A stretch of 64,000 nucleotides of DNA from Gordonia westfalica (GTDB taxonomy: Bacteria; Actinomycetota; Actinomycetes; Mycobacteriales; Mycobacteriaceae), in NCBI RefSeq assembly GCF_900105725.1, contig NZ_FNLM01000034.1, forward strand, positions 3,472,001 to 3,536,000, given 5' to 3'. This document shows, in pieces, positions 21,398-29,241 of the stretch (the stretch's first letter is position 1; the number at the start of each line of letters is the position of its first letter). The notes below the pieces were generated by a model. That model made no database searches and was not told the origin of the DNA. It was given only the letters and a program-made list of their open reading frames with translations. Position numbers and translations under genes: made by a program.

Positions 21398-21416
21398 TTT
21401 TAATTTAACATAAAAT
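21398..21416 (-). promoter_or_regulatory. AT-rich shared motif, copy C (proximal operon)
   Basis: On the minus strand the sequence is ATTTTATGTTAAATTAAAA, the best copy of the shared motif and itself nearly palindromic (TTTTA...TAAAA ends). It lies directly before the ATG of the NTF2-crotonase gene. TAAATT six bases before that ATG has the spacing of a -10 element for a leaderless transcript. Confidence 0.55.
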
Positions 21417-21445
21417 CGAAGCTGCGCAAGATGTCGGCACGTGCT

Positions 21446-22636
21446 TCACCCGCGCTCCCGGCCGACGATGGAGACGAACGAGACGCACGCCCCGGGCCGG
21501 CCGCCGAGGTTGTGGGTGAGGGCGGTGTGCGGGTCGGTCAACTGTCGATCCCCGGCCTCACCGCGCAACTGGAGCCAGGCTTCGAAGAGCATGCGGAGAC
21601 CGCTGGCACCGACCGGATGACCGAACGACTTGAGCCCGCCGTCGATGTTGACCGGCAGGGTGCCGTCCGCGTCGAACTCCCCGGCCAGCACGTCTTTCCA
21701 GGCCTGTCCGGGCGAGGAGAATCCGAGGTCCTCCATCAGGACGATCTCGGTGGGCGTGAAACAGTCGTGCACCTCGGCCAGGGACACGGCGGCGCGCGGG
21801 TCGGAGATGCCGGCCTGTGCGTAGGCCTCGCGTGCGGATCGGACGACCTCGGGGAAACTGGTGAAGTCGTATCCGGGGTCCATGGCACCACGGCCGGGGC
21901 CTGCCGCCAGCGCCAGCGCCTTCACGAAGACGGGCCGGTCGGTGTATTCGTAGGCGTCCTCGGCCCGGACGATGACGGCGCACGCCGCGCCGTCGGACAC
22001 ACCCGAGCAGTCGAAGACACCCAGCCGCCCCGCGACCTTGGGCGCTTTCGCGATCTTCTCCTTCGACACCTCGGACCGGAACTGTGCGCGCGGGTTCCGG
22101 GCACCGTTGACGTGGTTCTTCCAGGCGACGTGCGTCATCGAATCCCGCATGAGACCGGGTTCGACGCCGTACTTGGCGCAATAGGCCGGATCGAGCATGG
22201 AGAACGCGGCGGGTGCGGTCACCGACAGCTCCGGCGCGGTGCCGTCGCCGGGCGGGTCCCCTCGCAGGAGGCCGGAGAATCCCGAGTCCTTGAGTTTCTC
22301 CACACCTACGGCCATCACCCGGTCGTACGCTCCGGACGCAACCGCGTAACACGCATTGCGGAACGCCTCCGACCCTGTCGCACAGTAGTTCTCGACGCGG
22401 GTCACGGGCTTGTGGTCGGTGCCGAGAGCACGGCTCAGGGTCAGACCCGACTGCCCCGAGCCCAGGGTGCCCAGCCAGTAGGCGTCGATGTCGGCGATGG
22501 CGAGCGACGTGCCGGTGAGTGCCTGTTGCGTCGCGTCGACCAACATGTCCTCGGTCGAGGTCTCCCACAGCTCACCGAAGCGGGTGCAACCCATCGCCAC
22601 GATCGCGACCTTGTCCGAGATCCCATGCGATGCCAT
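21446..22636 (-). CDS. SCP-x-like thiolase (lipid-transfer-protein thiolase)
   Basis: A 396-residue thiolase-superfamily protein of the SCP-x/Ltp branch. The N-terminus VAIVAMGCTRFGELWE, the ENYCATGSEAFRNACYAV nucleophile region (Cys at about residue 91) and the C-terminal GGLKSFGHPVGASGLRM and THNLGGRPGACVSFVSI are characteristic. In SCP-x thiolases a DUF35 OB-fold partner is commonly needed, and the preceding gene encodes such a domain: the ATG overlaps its stop (TGATG). Roles in this branch include thiolytic and retro-aldol cleavage of side chains from ring-bearing acyl-CoAs. The Cys favours thiolase-like chemistry. Confidence 0.88.
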   Translation of the reverse strand: MASHGISDKVAIVAMGCTRFGELWETSTEDMLVDATQQALTGTSLAIADIDAYWLGTLGSGQSGLTLSRALGTDHKPVTRVENYCATGSEAFRNACYAVASGAYDRVMAVGVEKLKDSGFSGLLRGDPPGDGTAPELSVTAPAAFSMLDPAYCAKYGVEPGLMRDSMTHVAWKNHVNGARNPRAQFRSEVSKEKIAKAPKVAGRLGVFDCSGVSDGAACAVIVRAEDAYEYTDRPVFVKALALAAGPGRGAMDPGYDFTSFPEVVRSAREAYAQAGISDPRAAVSLAEVHDCFTPTEIVLMEDLGFSSPGQAWKDVLAGEFDADGTLPVNIDGGLKSFGHPVGASGLRMLFEAWLQLRGEAGDRQLTDPHTALTHNLGGRPGACVSFVSIVGRERG

Positions 22637-24097
22637 CAGTGGTCCTCCCCCAGGGGTGTGGTGCTCTGGGCCGGCCGGATCTGCCGAGCCTTCCAGAAGT
22701 AGTTGTGCACACCGCCGGCGCTGTTCAGACGCCGGAAGGTGAGCTCGACGGGCGCGCCGACCTCGAGGAGATCCGGCTGCGCATCGGCGACCTCGAACGT
22801 CGTCCGGCCGCCCCGGTGAAGTCCGCTCCGCGTCCGGCCTCGAAGTCCACCACCGCGTCGACGACCGGCGGCGAGGGCGAGTAGGCCAGATGGTCCACGG
22901 TGTAGGTGGCGATCCGGCCGGTGAGACCGGCTACGGACACCGGACTCGATTCACCGACGGACCCGCACTCCCGGCACACGGAACCGGGCGGGAGATGCAG
23001 GAATCCGCAGGCGTCACAGCGCGACCCGGTGAGACCGAACTTCCAGTCGCGGGACCGCGCCGACGGCGGGGCGGCCGCCCGGTCGGGTTCCGGGCGTCGC
23101 GGTGGTTCGAACTCCAGGAGTCCTCGCCAGGAGAGGTACCTCGGATAGGGCACCACCTGCCGGTCGGCGAGTTGCTCGACGAGCGGGATCGCCTGGCGGC
23201 GGGAGGGCAGGGCACCGGTCGTGCGAACCAGCAGGGCATCGACCCCGTCGGCCGCGGCGAGCAGCAGGATGCTCTCCCCCGGGCCGGCGACATCGAGGAC
23301 AGCGCCCAGCGCGATCAGTGGGTCGGCCGCACCGGTGAAGCCGACCGGCGAACCCCCGGTGGAGACGGCCCCTTGACCAGGGTGGCCGCCCGCTTGGTCA
23401 CGGCCGTGTTCCCGCTGACCACGACGACGTGATCGGCTTGCGCCAGGCCGGCGTCGTCGAGTGTTCGCGCCGCGACCTCGCGGATCATCCGTGCGTAGTG
23501 TTCGAAGCCGAAGCGCTCCTCCCAGGTCGACCCCCACGGGGCGGTCGGCGGGCGCCAGCGATCGAGCACCTCCTCGGTCACCGAGGCCTCTGCGAGAACC
23601 TCGGCGAGGGCTGGGGTGCGCTCCGTCGGCAGACCCACGAGAATCGCCGCCGCCGCGTCCGCGCCGCCGCGTTCGTCGGCCGAACCCGGTTGTCCGGTGC
23701 GGACATCCGCCGCGGTGAGCAGACCGCCGGAACGCAACGCCGATCGCACCGCGGCCATGGTCGATCGGGTGGTGCCGATGGCATCGTGGGCCGCACTCCT
23801 CCGGTCGAGTCCGAGCGCCGCGTGGACGATGGTCGCGTTGGTCTTGTCCAGATAGGCGGGGGCGCTCGTGACGAACACCGTCGAGGGCACCTGACGCAGG
23901 TCGCCGATGAGTGCCCGGCGACCCGCGGCCACCGCCATGGTGACGGCGTCCTCGTCGAACGAGGCGACGACACGGGCCGCGCGGCCGCTGCCGGCCGGGT
24001 CCACCCGCCAGGTCGGGATGTACGTGGCATATCCGAGGATCGAGTGGATCATGCCCCCGTGGCTCATGCCCCCGTGGTTCTTGTCTGGTTCGCTCAT
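22636..24097 (-). pseudogene. HMG-CoA-synthase-like/DUF35 OB-fold fusion with two frameshifts
   Basis: The N-terminal half is thiolase-fold, HMG-CoA-synthase-like (ILGYATYIPTWRVDPAGSG, then AAHDAIGTTRSTMAAVRSAL). The C-terminal part has a zinc ribbon (CDACGFLHLPPGSVCRECGS, four cysteines) and an OB fold ending RRLNSAGGVHNYFWKARQI. Single-base losses at CCCC runs 23369-23372 and 22811-22814 (plus strand) break the frame; adding one base at each restores a continuous protein of about 485 residues. Either these are sequencing errors or the gene is dead. The start is uncertain because three in-frame ATGs follow one another (MSEPDK, MSHGG, MIHSIL); the first overlaps the upstream thiolase stop (ATGA). 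Confidence 0.78.
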
Positions 24098-25305
24098 GAG
24101 TGGACTCCCCGGAATGCCGCCGCGATACCCTGGCCGCCGCCGATACACATCGTCTCGACCGCGACGGAACCCTCACGTCGGTTCAGTTCGTGCAGAAGGG
24201 TGGTCAGGATCCGGACGCCCGTCGCGCCGATCGGGTGGCCGAGCGAGATTCCCGAACCGTTCACGTTGAGCCGGTCCTCGACCTCGTCGAGCCCGACACC
24301 CCAGCATTTCAGCACCGCGAGCACCTGAACGGCGAAGGCCTCGTTGATCTCGAGGAGATCGAGGTCGTCGAACGTGAGTCCGGTGCGCTCGAAGAGCCGG
24401 CGCACGGCGGCGACCGGCCCGATCCCCATCATCGACGGCTCACACCCGGCGGCCGCCCAGCCCTCGAACCATCCCGCCGGGGTCAGCCCGAGTTCGTCCA
24501 GTTTGTCCTCGGCGACGACGAGACAGGCTGCGGCCGCGTCGTTCTGCTGTGCCGCGTTGCCCGCTGTCACTGTTCCGTCGCGCATGATCGGCCGCAGCCG
24601 TGCGAGGCTCTCGGCAGTCGAATCGCCGCGGATCCCCTCGTCGTCGGCGAACACCAGGGGGTCTCCTCGGCGCTGCGGAACCTCGACCGGGACCACCTCG
24701 TCGTCGAAGCGGCCGGACTCCCAGGCGGCCGCCGCACGACGCTGACTGCGGAGTGCGAACGCATCCGACTCCTCGCGGACTATCCCGTAACGCTCCGCCA
24801 GGTTCTCGGCGGTCTCGATCATCCCGCTGATCGCCCCGAACCGCCATTCCGGTTGGGAGCGTTCACGACCCCGATCGAGACGGTCGTACAGGACCTGATT
24901 GCCCGAGCGGGAGCCCCACCGTGCGGTGGTGGTGTAGTGCTCGATGTTGCTCATGGATTCCACACCGCCGGCCACCACGACGTCGGCGGCACCCGTCTGG
25001 ACCATCATCGACGCGGTGATCACCGCCTGCAGGCCGCCGCCGCACCGCCGGTCGATCTGAAAACCGGGAACCTCCACCGGCAGCCCGGCGTGCAATGCCG
25101 CCCAGCGTCCGATGCAGGGCGCCTCGGAATTGGCGTACGACTGGGCGATACACACGTCGTCGATACGGGCCGGGTCGATCGACGACCGCTCGACCAGCGA
25201 CTTCAGCACCGATGCGGCGAGGTCGTGTGCGGGCACGGGGCGTAGTGTCCCGCCGAATGCGCCGACACCGGTACGTACCGGCGCGACGATGGCCACGCGT
25301 CTCAT
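24094..25305 (-). CDS. Acetyl-CoA C-acyltransferase (thiolase)
   Basis: A 403-residue type-II thiolase. The nucleophilic cysteine is in QIDRRCGGGLQAVITA (usual pattern DRxCxSG). The NEAFA motif appears as LLEINEAFAVQVLAVL, the catalytic GHP as GSGISLGHPIGATG, and the second cysteine as VETMCIGGGQG. It cleaves 3-ketoacyl-CoA with CoA. The ATG at 25305 is preceded by AGGAG; an upstream in-frame ATG six codons earlier is less likely. Its stop overlaps the HMG-CoA-synthase-like gene, so the three thiolase-fold proteins are translated as a coupled block. Confidence 0.93.
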   Translation of the reverse strand: MRRVAIVAPVRTGVGAFGGTLRPVPAHDLAASVLKSLVERSSIDPARIDDVCIAQSYANSEAPCIGRWAALHAGLPVEVPGFQIDRRCGGGLQAVITASMMVQTGAADVVVAGGVESMSNIEHYTTTARWGSRSGNQVLYDRLDRGRERSQPEWRFGAISGMIETAENLAERYGIVREESDAFALRSQRRAAAAWESGRFDDEVVPVEVPQRRGDPLVFADDEGIRGDSTAESLARLRPIMRDGTVTAGNAAQQNDAAAACLVVAEDKLDELGLTPAGWFEGWAAAGCEPSMMGIGPVAAVRRLFERTGLTFDDLDLLEINEAFAVQVLAVLKCWGVGLDEVEDRLNVNGSGISLGHPIGATGVRILTTLLHELNRREGSVAVETMCIGGGQGIAAAFRGVHS

Positions 25306-25362
25306 GTGAACTCCTGTATCCACGGCACGCCGGCCGCTACTCGCTTGTGTCTGATCACTTCC

Positions 25363-25617
25363 TCAGCTGCGGTCCCGCCAGCGATCCGATGACGGATCGA
25401 GAAGTGTGGTCAGGTGACCCTCGTCGAGCCAGATGATCGTCTCGATCTCGAGTGCGTCGAGATACCGCACCCGGCCCGTCCGCAGGTCTTCGAGACGCAG
25501 GCGCTGGGAGTTGCCTTGTGAATCGATGTTGACCGACACCTCGGCGAACTCGCTGCCCACCACCGGGCCGATGCCCGGGATGTCATGTGGGCCGCGGTCG
25601 TTCATCTCCATGGACAT
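25363..25617 (-). CDS. Small conserved protein beside the ring-hydroxylating dioxygenase
   Basis: An 84-residue acidic soluble protein (MSMEMNDRGPHDIPGIGPVV at the start; RLRLEDLRTGRVRYLDALEI in the middle). It shows no transmembrane segment, no cysteine motif and no catalytic signature I recognise. Small proteins with a similar LRLEDLRTGxxxYLDALELE core accompany Rieske dioxygenase genes in other actinobacteria and are sometimes labelled dihydrodiol dehydrogenase, a label their size does not support. Position between the beta subunit and the thiolase, with a ribosome-binding site, supports it as a real gene. Function unknown. Confidence 0.7.
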   Translation of the reverse strand: MSMEMNDRGPHDIPGIGPVVGSEFAEVSVNIDSQGNSQRLRLEDLRTGRVRYLDALEIETIIWLDEGHLTTLLDPSSDRWRDRS

Positions 25618-25677
25618 GACAGTTCCTCCTGGGACACGGATGGGCTGGAACGCGCAATCGGCTGGAACGCGGGCGGG

Positions 25678-26232
25678 TCAGATCAGGAAGGCCAGCGTCG
25701 GGATGGGCTTGTCGCTGTCCACCAGGACGACCTTCTTGTAGGCCAGCCGGATCTCACCGTCGACACGACGCAACCGGTAGGTGGTCCGCCCGCCCCAGAG
25801 CTGGTTCTCCCGCTGACGTGATTCGTAGGCGAGGAAGTTGGCGCCGACCTCGACATCGATTGTGCCCAGCGTATTTTCCCGACCACCGAGGAGTTCGATG
25901 TTGCCGAGGATGCGGCGCAGATCCGACGGCGGCGCCTGCGCGTACCGTTTGCCGGTCTTCACCTGTTTCATGCGGGTGGAGATCCGGCTGCGGTTGTCGT
26001 AGATGACGGCCACGTTGGTACGGGGGTCGACGTCGGCGCCACCGGAGGGAACCCAGTACAGCGCGTCGTCGGTCCACAGCGCCTCCCAGCCGTCGTAGTC
26101 GTTCTCGTCGGCCAGGCGCGCCTCGCGGTAGAGGAACTGCGCGATCTCCCCGTAGGACCAGCCGTCCGGAACAGGACCCAATTGTCCTCCGCCGTCGACG
26201 TATTCGGATCTGGTCGCCGGACTCGTCGTCAT
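25678..26232 (-). CDS. Aromatic-ring-hydroxylating dioxygenase, beta subunit
   Basis: A 184-residue small subunit with the NTF2-like cone fold: QFLYREARLADENDYDGWEA, LYWVPSGG, then RISTRMKQVKTGKRYAQAPP and the C-terminal AYKKVVLVDSDKPIPTLAFLI-type ending seen in naphthalene- and biphenyl-type dioxygenases. It is structural in the alpha3beta3 oxygenase. It directly follows the alpha subunit with one base between stop and start. Confidence 0.92.
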   Translation of the reverse strand: MTTSPATRSEYVDGGGQLGPVPDGWSYGEIAQFLYREARLADENDYDGWEALWTDDALYWVPSGGADVDPRTNVAVIYDNRSRISTRMKQVKTGKRYAQAPPSDLRRILGNIELLGGRENTLGTIDVEVGANFLAYESRQRENQLWGGRTTYRLRRVDGEIRLAYKKVVLVDSDKPIPTLAFLI

Positions 26233-26233
26233 C

Positions 26234-27502
26234 TCATGCCTCCATCAGAGTGCGGTAGTGCTTCCAGAAGCCCCGCATGCCGGTCTCGTCGGTGGCGGCT
26301 CCGATCGTGAAGCCGTTCTCGTCGACGCTCTCGCGCTGCAGACCGCGTCGTACATCGAGCCACTCGGGGTCGAGCATCTCGACGCCGCGTTGATTGCGCT
26401 CGTACATCTCGGTGTCGTCGGCGAGCAACATGCCGGCCGGACCGACCGATCCGATCGACTGGGAGATCATGCGGCGGTTCAGTTCCTCGCCGCCGCGCAG
26501 CTGGACCGCGGTCGCGTACTGGATGCACTCCCCGACGGCCACGGGCTGGATGTTGAACACCTGGATCTCGGCGATGAACAGGTTCGGGAAGATCATGACG
26601 TGCGGCGCACCCTCGATCATCCGGCGCTGCGCGTCGTCCCCGTAGGCCTCGTTCATCGCGGCCACGTAGTTCGGCACCCGCTCGGGCGTCGTCCCGAACC
26701 ACCGCATCGGCTCGGCGAAGTCGCGGAACTCGGGCCGCAGATCGTTCTCGCTGTGCCCGTTGCCCAGCGCGCGGGTCACGGCCGTGGAGGCGTCGCTGTA
26801 GAGCGCACCGATCGGACTGCCAGTCACCCCGAAGATCGATCCGTGCACGAACTGCGGGTGGTAGCCGTCGGTCTCGTTCTCCGCGAGAAACTTCCAGTTC
26901 GAGCGGGTCTTGTGCGCGAGCCATCCGGCGTCGAGCGCCACCTCGCCGTGCGGCGACAACCCGGCCAGCCGGTCGATCTCACCGGCCGCGGCACCGAGGT
27001 GTTCGAGAAGAGTGGGTCCGTCCTCGGCCATCGACCCGAAGACGAATCCCCGGTACGACGCGACGCGCGGCACCTTGCCCATGCCGAGTTCGAGCTTTCC
27101 CTTGCCGCCGTATCCCTTGTTGTACGGGTAGCCGAGCAGCTCTCCGGTGTTGCGGTACGTCCACCCGTGGTACGGGCAGCGGAAGGAGCTCGAGTTGCCG
27201 CTGGAGTCGTCGCAGACCTGGAGCCCGCGGTGCGCACAGCGGTTGATCAGCAGGTGCACCTCGCCCTCGCGGTCGCGGGTCATGATGACGTCCTGGGTCG
27301 CGAGTCGCTTGCGGACGTAGTCGTTGGGCTCGGGGACCTCGCTCTCATGCCCGATGAAAACCCATGTGGTGAACCAGATCTTCTTCAGCTCCTCGGCGAA
27401 GATCGCAGGATCGGTGTAGATCGAACCATGCACCTGATCAGGGCGGATCAGGCGGTCGACGACACTCTTCATGTCAGGCCCGCTGGGTGCAAGCGAGGTC
27501 AT
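26234..27502 (-). CDS. Aromatic-ring-hydroxylating dioxygenase, Rieske alpha subunit
   Basis: A 422-residue oxygenase subunit. The Rieske 2Fe-2S ligands are C89 and H91 (NRCAHRG) and C109 and H112 (CPYHGW). The mononuclear iron site is visible as ENETDGYHPQFVH with bridging D212 and ligands H215 and H220. It inserts O2 into a ring as a cis-diol. It overlaps the upstream acyl-CoA synthetase by four bases, suggesting that the ring carries a CoA-activated acyl group when oxidised. Electrons probably come from the ferredoxin and reductase of the proximal operon, because no closer pair exists. The natural substrate is not evident. Confidence 0.93.
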   Translation of the reverse strand: MTSLAPSGPDMKSVVDRLIRPDQVHGSIYTDPAIFAEELKKIWFTTWVFIGHESEVPEPNDYVRKRLATQDVIMTRDREGEVHLLINRCAHRGLQVCDDSSGNSSSFRCPYHGWTYRNTGELLGYPYNKGYGGKGKLELGMGKVPRVASYRGFVFGSMAEDGPTLLEHLGAAAGEIDRLAGLSPHGEVALDAGWLAHKTRSNWKFLAENETDGYHPQFVHGSIFGVTGSPIGALYSDASTAVTRALGNGHSENDLRPEFRDFAEPMRWFGTTPERVPNYVAAMNEAYGDDAQRRMIEGAPHVMIFPNLFIAEIQVFNIQPVAVGECIQYATAVQLRGGEELNRRMISQSIGSVGPAGMLLADDTEMYERNQRGVEMLDPEWLDVRRGLQRESVDENGFTIGAATDETGMRGFWKHYRTLMEA

Positions 27503-29229
27503 GAGGAGCTCCTTTCGTGGTCGGGTTCTGGTGCGGAGGAGGTTCCGGAAATGCTCTTCGAGACCATCTCGACGAGCCGGAACTTCTGGATCTTTCCGGT
27601 GGGTGTGGTGGGAAGGGCTGTCACATCGAGGAATTCGACGCGTTTGGGGACCTTGAACCTGGCGAGTCGTTCACGGCAGTGCTCGAGGATCTCGGCCGCG
27701 GTGATGTCATGGCCCGGTGCACGCACGACGACGAGGGCACCGATCTCGCCCCACCGGTCGTCTACGACACCGACCGCGAACACCTGGCTGACCGCATCCA
27801 ATGCACCGACGATGTCCTCGATCTCCTTGGGCATCACCAGTTCTCCGCCGCTCTTGTAGAGCTCCTTGCTACGGCCGGTGACCTCGAGGTAGCCGTCCGG
27901 ACGGACCCGGCCCAGGTCTCCCGAGCGGAGCAATCCATCGGTGCCGAGCGCCGCCGCCGTCTCCGCGGGCTTGTTCCAGTAGCCGATCATGGTGGTCGGC
28001 CCGTGGGAGACGAGCTCGCCGACATCACCGGGTGGCAGCGCCTCGCCGGTCGCGGGATCGATCGTCGAGTAGACACACAGCTCGTCGGTACCCGGAACGC
28101 CCGCGGCGCCGGCCATCTTCGGCCGTCCCACGGTGGTCGAGGTGAGGATCAGTTCGTCCTCCGGTCGGGTGAGCGTCATCGCCCCACCGCACTCGGTCAT
28201 CCCGTAACCGGTGACGATCTCGCTGACCCCGAACACGCCTTCGACCTGTTCCCACAACCAGATCGGTGCGGGCGCCGACCCACAGAGGATGGCACTCAGC
28301 GAGGACAGGTCGTGGCTGTCACGTGTCGGCGACTCCACCATGGCGACGGCCATCGTCGGCACGCAGAGGACGTCGTCGGCCCGGTGACGTTCGATCCCCG
28401 CCAGATACCCCTCTGCCGAGAACGATGTCTGCAGGATGACCGCGCCACCGACGACCATCGCCGAGAGGATTCCCTCGACGTACCCGAACATGTGATAACA
28501 CGGCAGGGAGAACAGGATTCGCCTGCCGTCGTCGTAGGCACGCGTCAGCGCCGAGGCATACCCCGTGCGCAGTACGGCGTCGTGGGTGACCGTCACGCCC
28601 TTGGGACTGCCGGTGCTCCCCGAGGTGTAGAGCATGTCGCCGATGTCGGTCGGTGCGTGGACGGCACCCGACGCCACGCCGGGGTTCGCGCGTCCGAGCT
28701 CGACGAGACCGTCGAGCGTCAGGGCGCCGTCTCGGAGCCGGCCGTCGGTGGACAGCGTGATCACGTTCCGCAGATGCTTCCACGGGGCACCGCGGTCCCA
28801 ATCGGGTGCGATGACATCGAGCATGGCCAGGTAGTCGAGGCCGCCGAAGCCGGTCATCGTCAGCAGGACCGAACATTCCGATTGCTCGAGGACGTAACCC
28901 AGCTCGTCGGTGCGGTACAGGTAGTTGAACGGGATCGCGATGGCGCCGGTGCGGGCGATCGCGAATTTGAACGCGACGAACTCCGGGTAGTTGGCCATGA
29001 GCATGCCGACCCGGTCGCCCGGGCGGACTCCCAGCGACACCAGGCCGTCGGCCAGGATCCGCGACTGTCGGGCGACTTCCGCATAGGTGAGGACGACGTC
29101 GTCGGTGATGACCAGCGGTCTGTCCCCGTACCGTTCGGCGCAGTCGTCCAGCCACCCGTCGAGCGTGCGGGGCGTCCAGACCTCGAAACGCTTGCGCAGA
29201 TCGTGCCTGCGATCGTCAACGCTCCTCAT
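27499..29229 (-). CDS. Acyl-CoA synthetase (AMP-binding), first
   Basis: A 576-residue ANL-superfamily ligase. The P-loop YTSGSTGSPKGVT is near residue 200, the aromatic/gate region SLPCYHMFGYVEGIL follows, GYGMTECGGAM is motif A5, and the catalytic lysine is in TPTGKIQKFRLV. It activates a carboxylic acid with ATP and CoA. The tight overlap with the dioxygenase alpha gene implies that it makes the dioxygenase substrate. Length and motifs fit medium-chain or aryl-acid ligases; specificity cannot be read off. Confidence 0.92.
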   Translation of the reverse strand: MRSVDDRRHDLRKRFEVWTPRTLDGWLDDCAERYGDRPLVITDDVVLTYAEVARQSRILADGLVSLGVRPGDRVGMLMANYPEFVAFKFAIARTGAIAIPFNYLYRTDELGYVLEQSECSVLLTMTGFGGLDYLAMLDVIAPDWDRGAPWKHLRNVITLSTDGRLRDGALTLDGLVELGRANPGVASGAVHAPTDIGDMLYTSGSTGSPKGVTVTHDAVLRTGYASALTRAYDDGRRILFSLPCYHMFGYVEGILSAMVVGGAVILQTSFSAEGYLAGIERHRADDVLCVPTMAVAMVESPTRDSHDLSSLSAILCGSAPAPIWLWEQVEGVFGVSEIVTGYGMTECGGAMTLTRPEDELILTSTTVGRPKMAGAAGVPGTDELCVYSTIDPATGEALPPGDVGELVSHGPTTMIGYWNKPAETAAALGTDGLLRSGDLGRVRPDGYLEVTGRSKELYKSGGELVMPKEIEDIVGALDAVSQVFAVGVVDDRWGEIGALVVVRAPGHDITAAEILEHCRERLARFKVPKRVEFLDVTALPTTPTGKIQKFRLVEMVSKSISGTSSAPEPDHERSSS

Positions 29230-29241
29230 ACCCGGTCCTCC

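Noticed and set aside
25618..25677. Additional gene between the small protein and the dioxygenase beta subunit
   Set aside because: Only 60 bases, with repeated TGGAACGCG but no frame.
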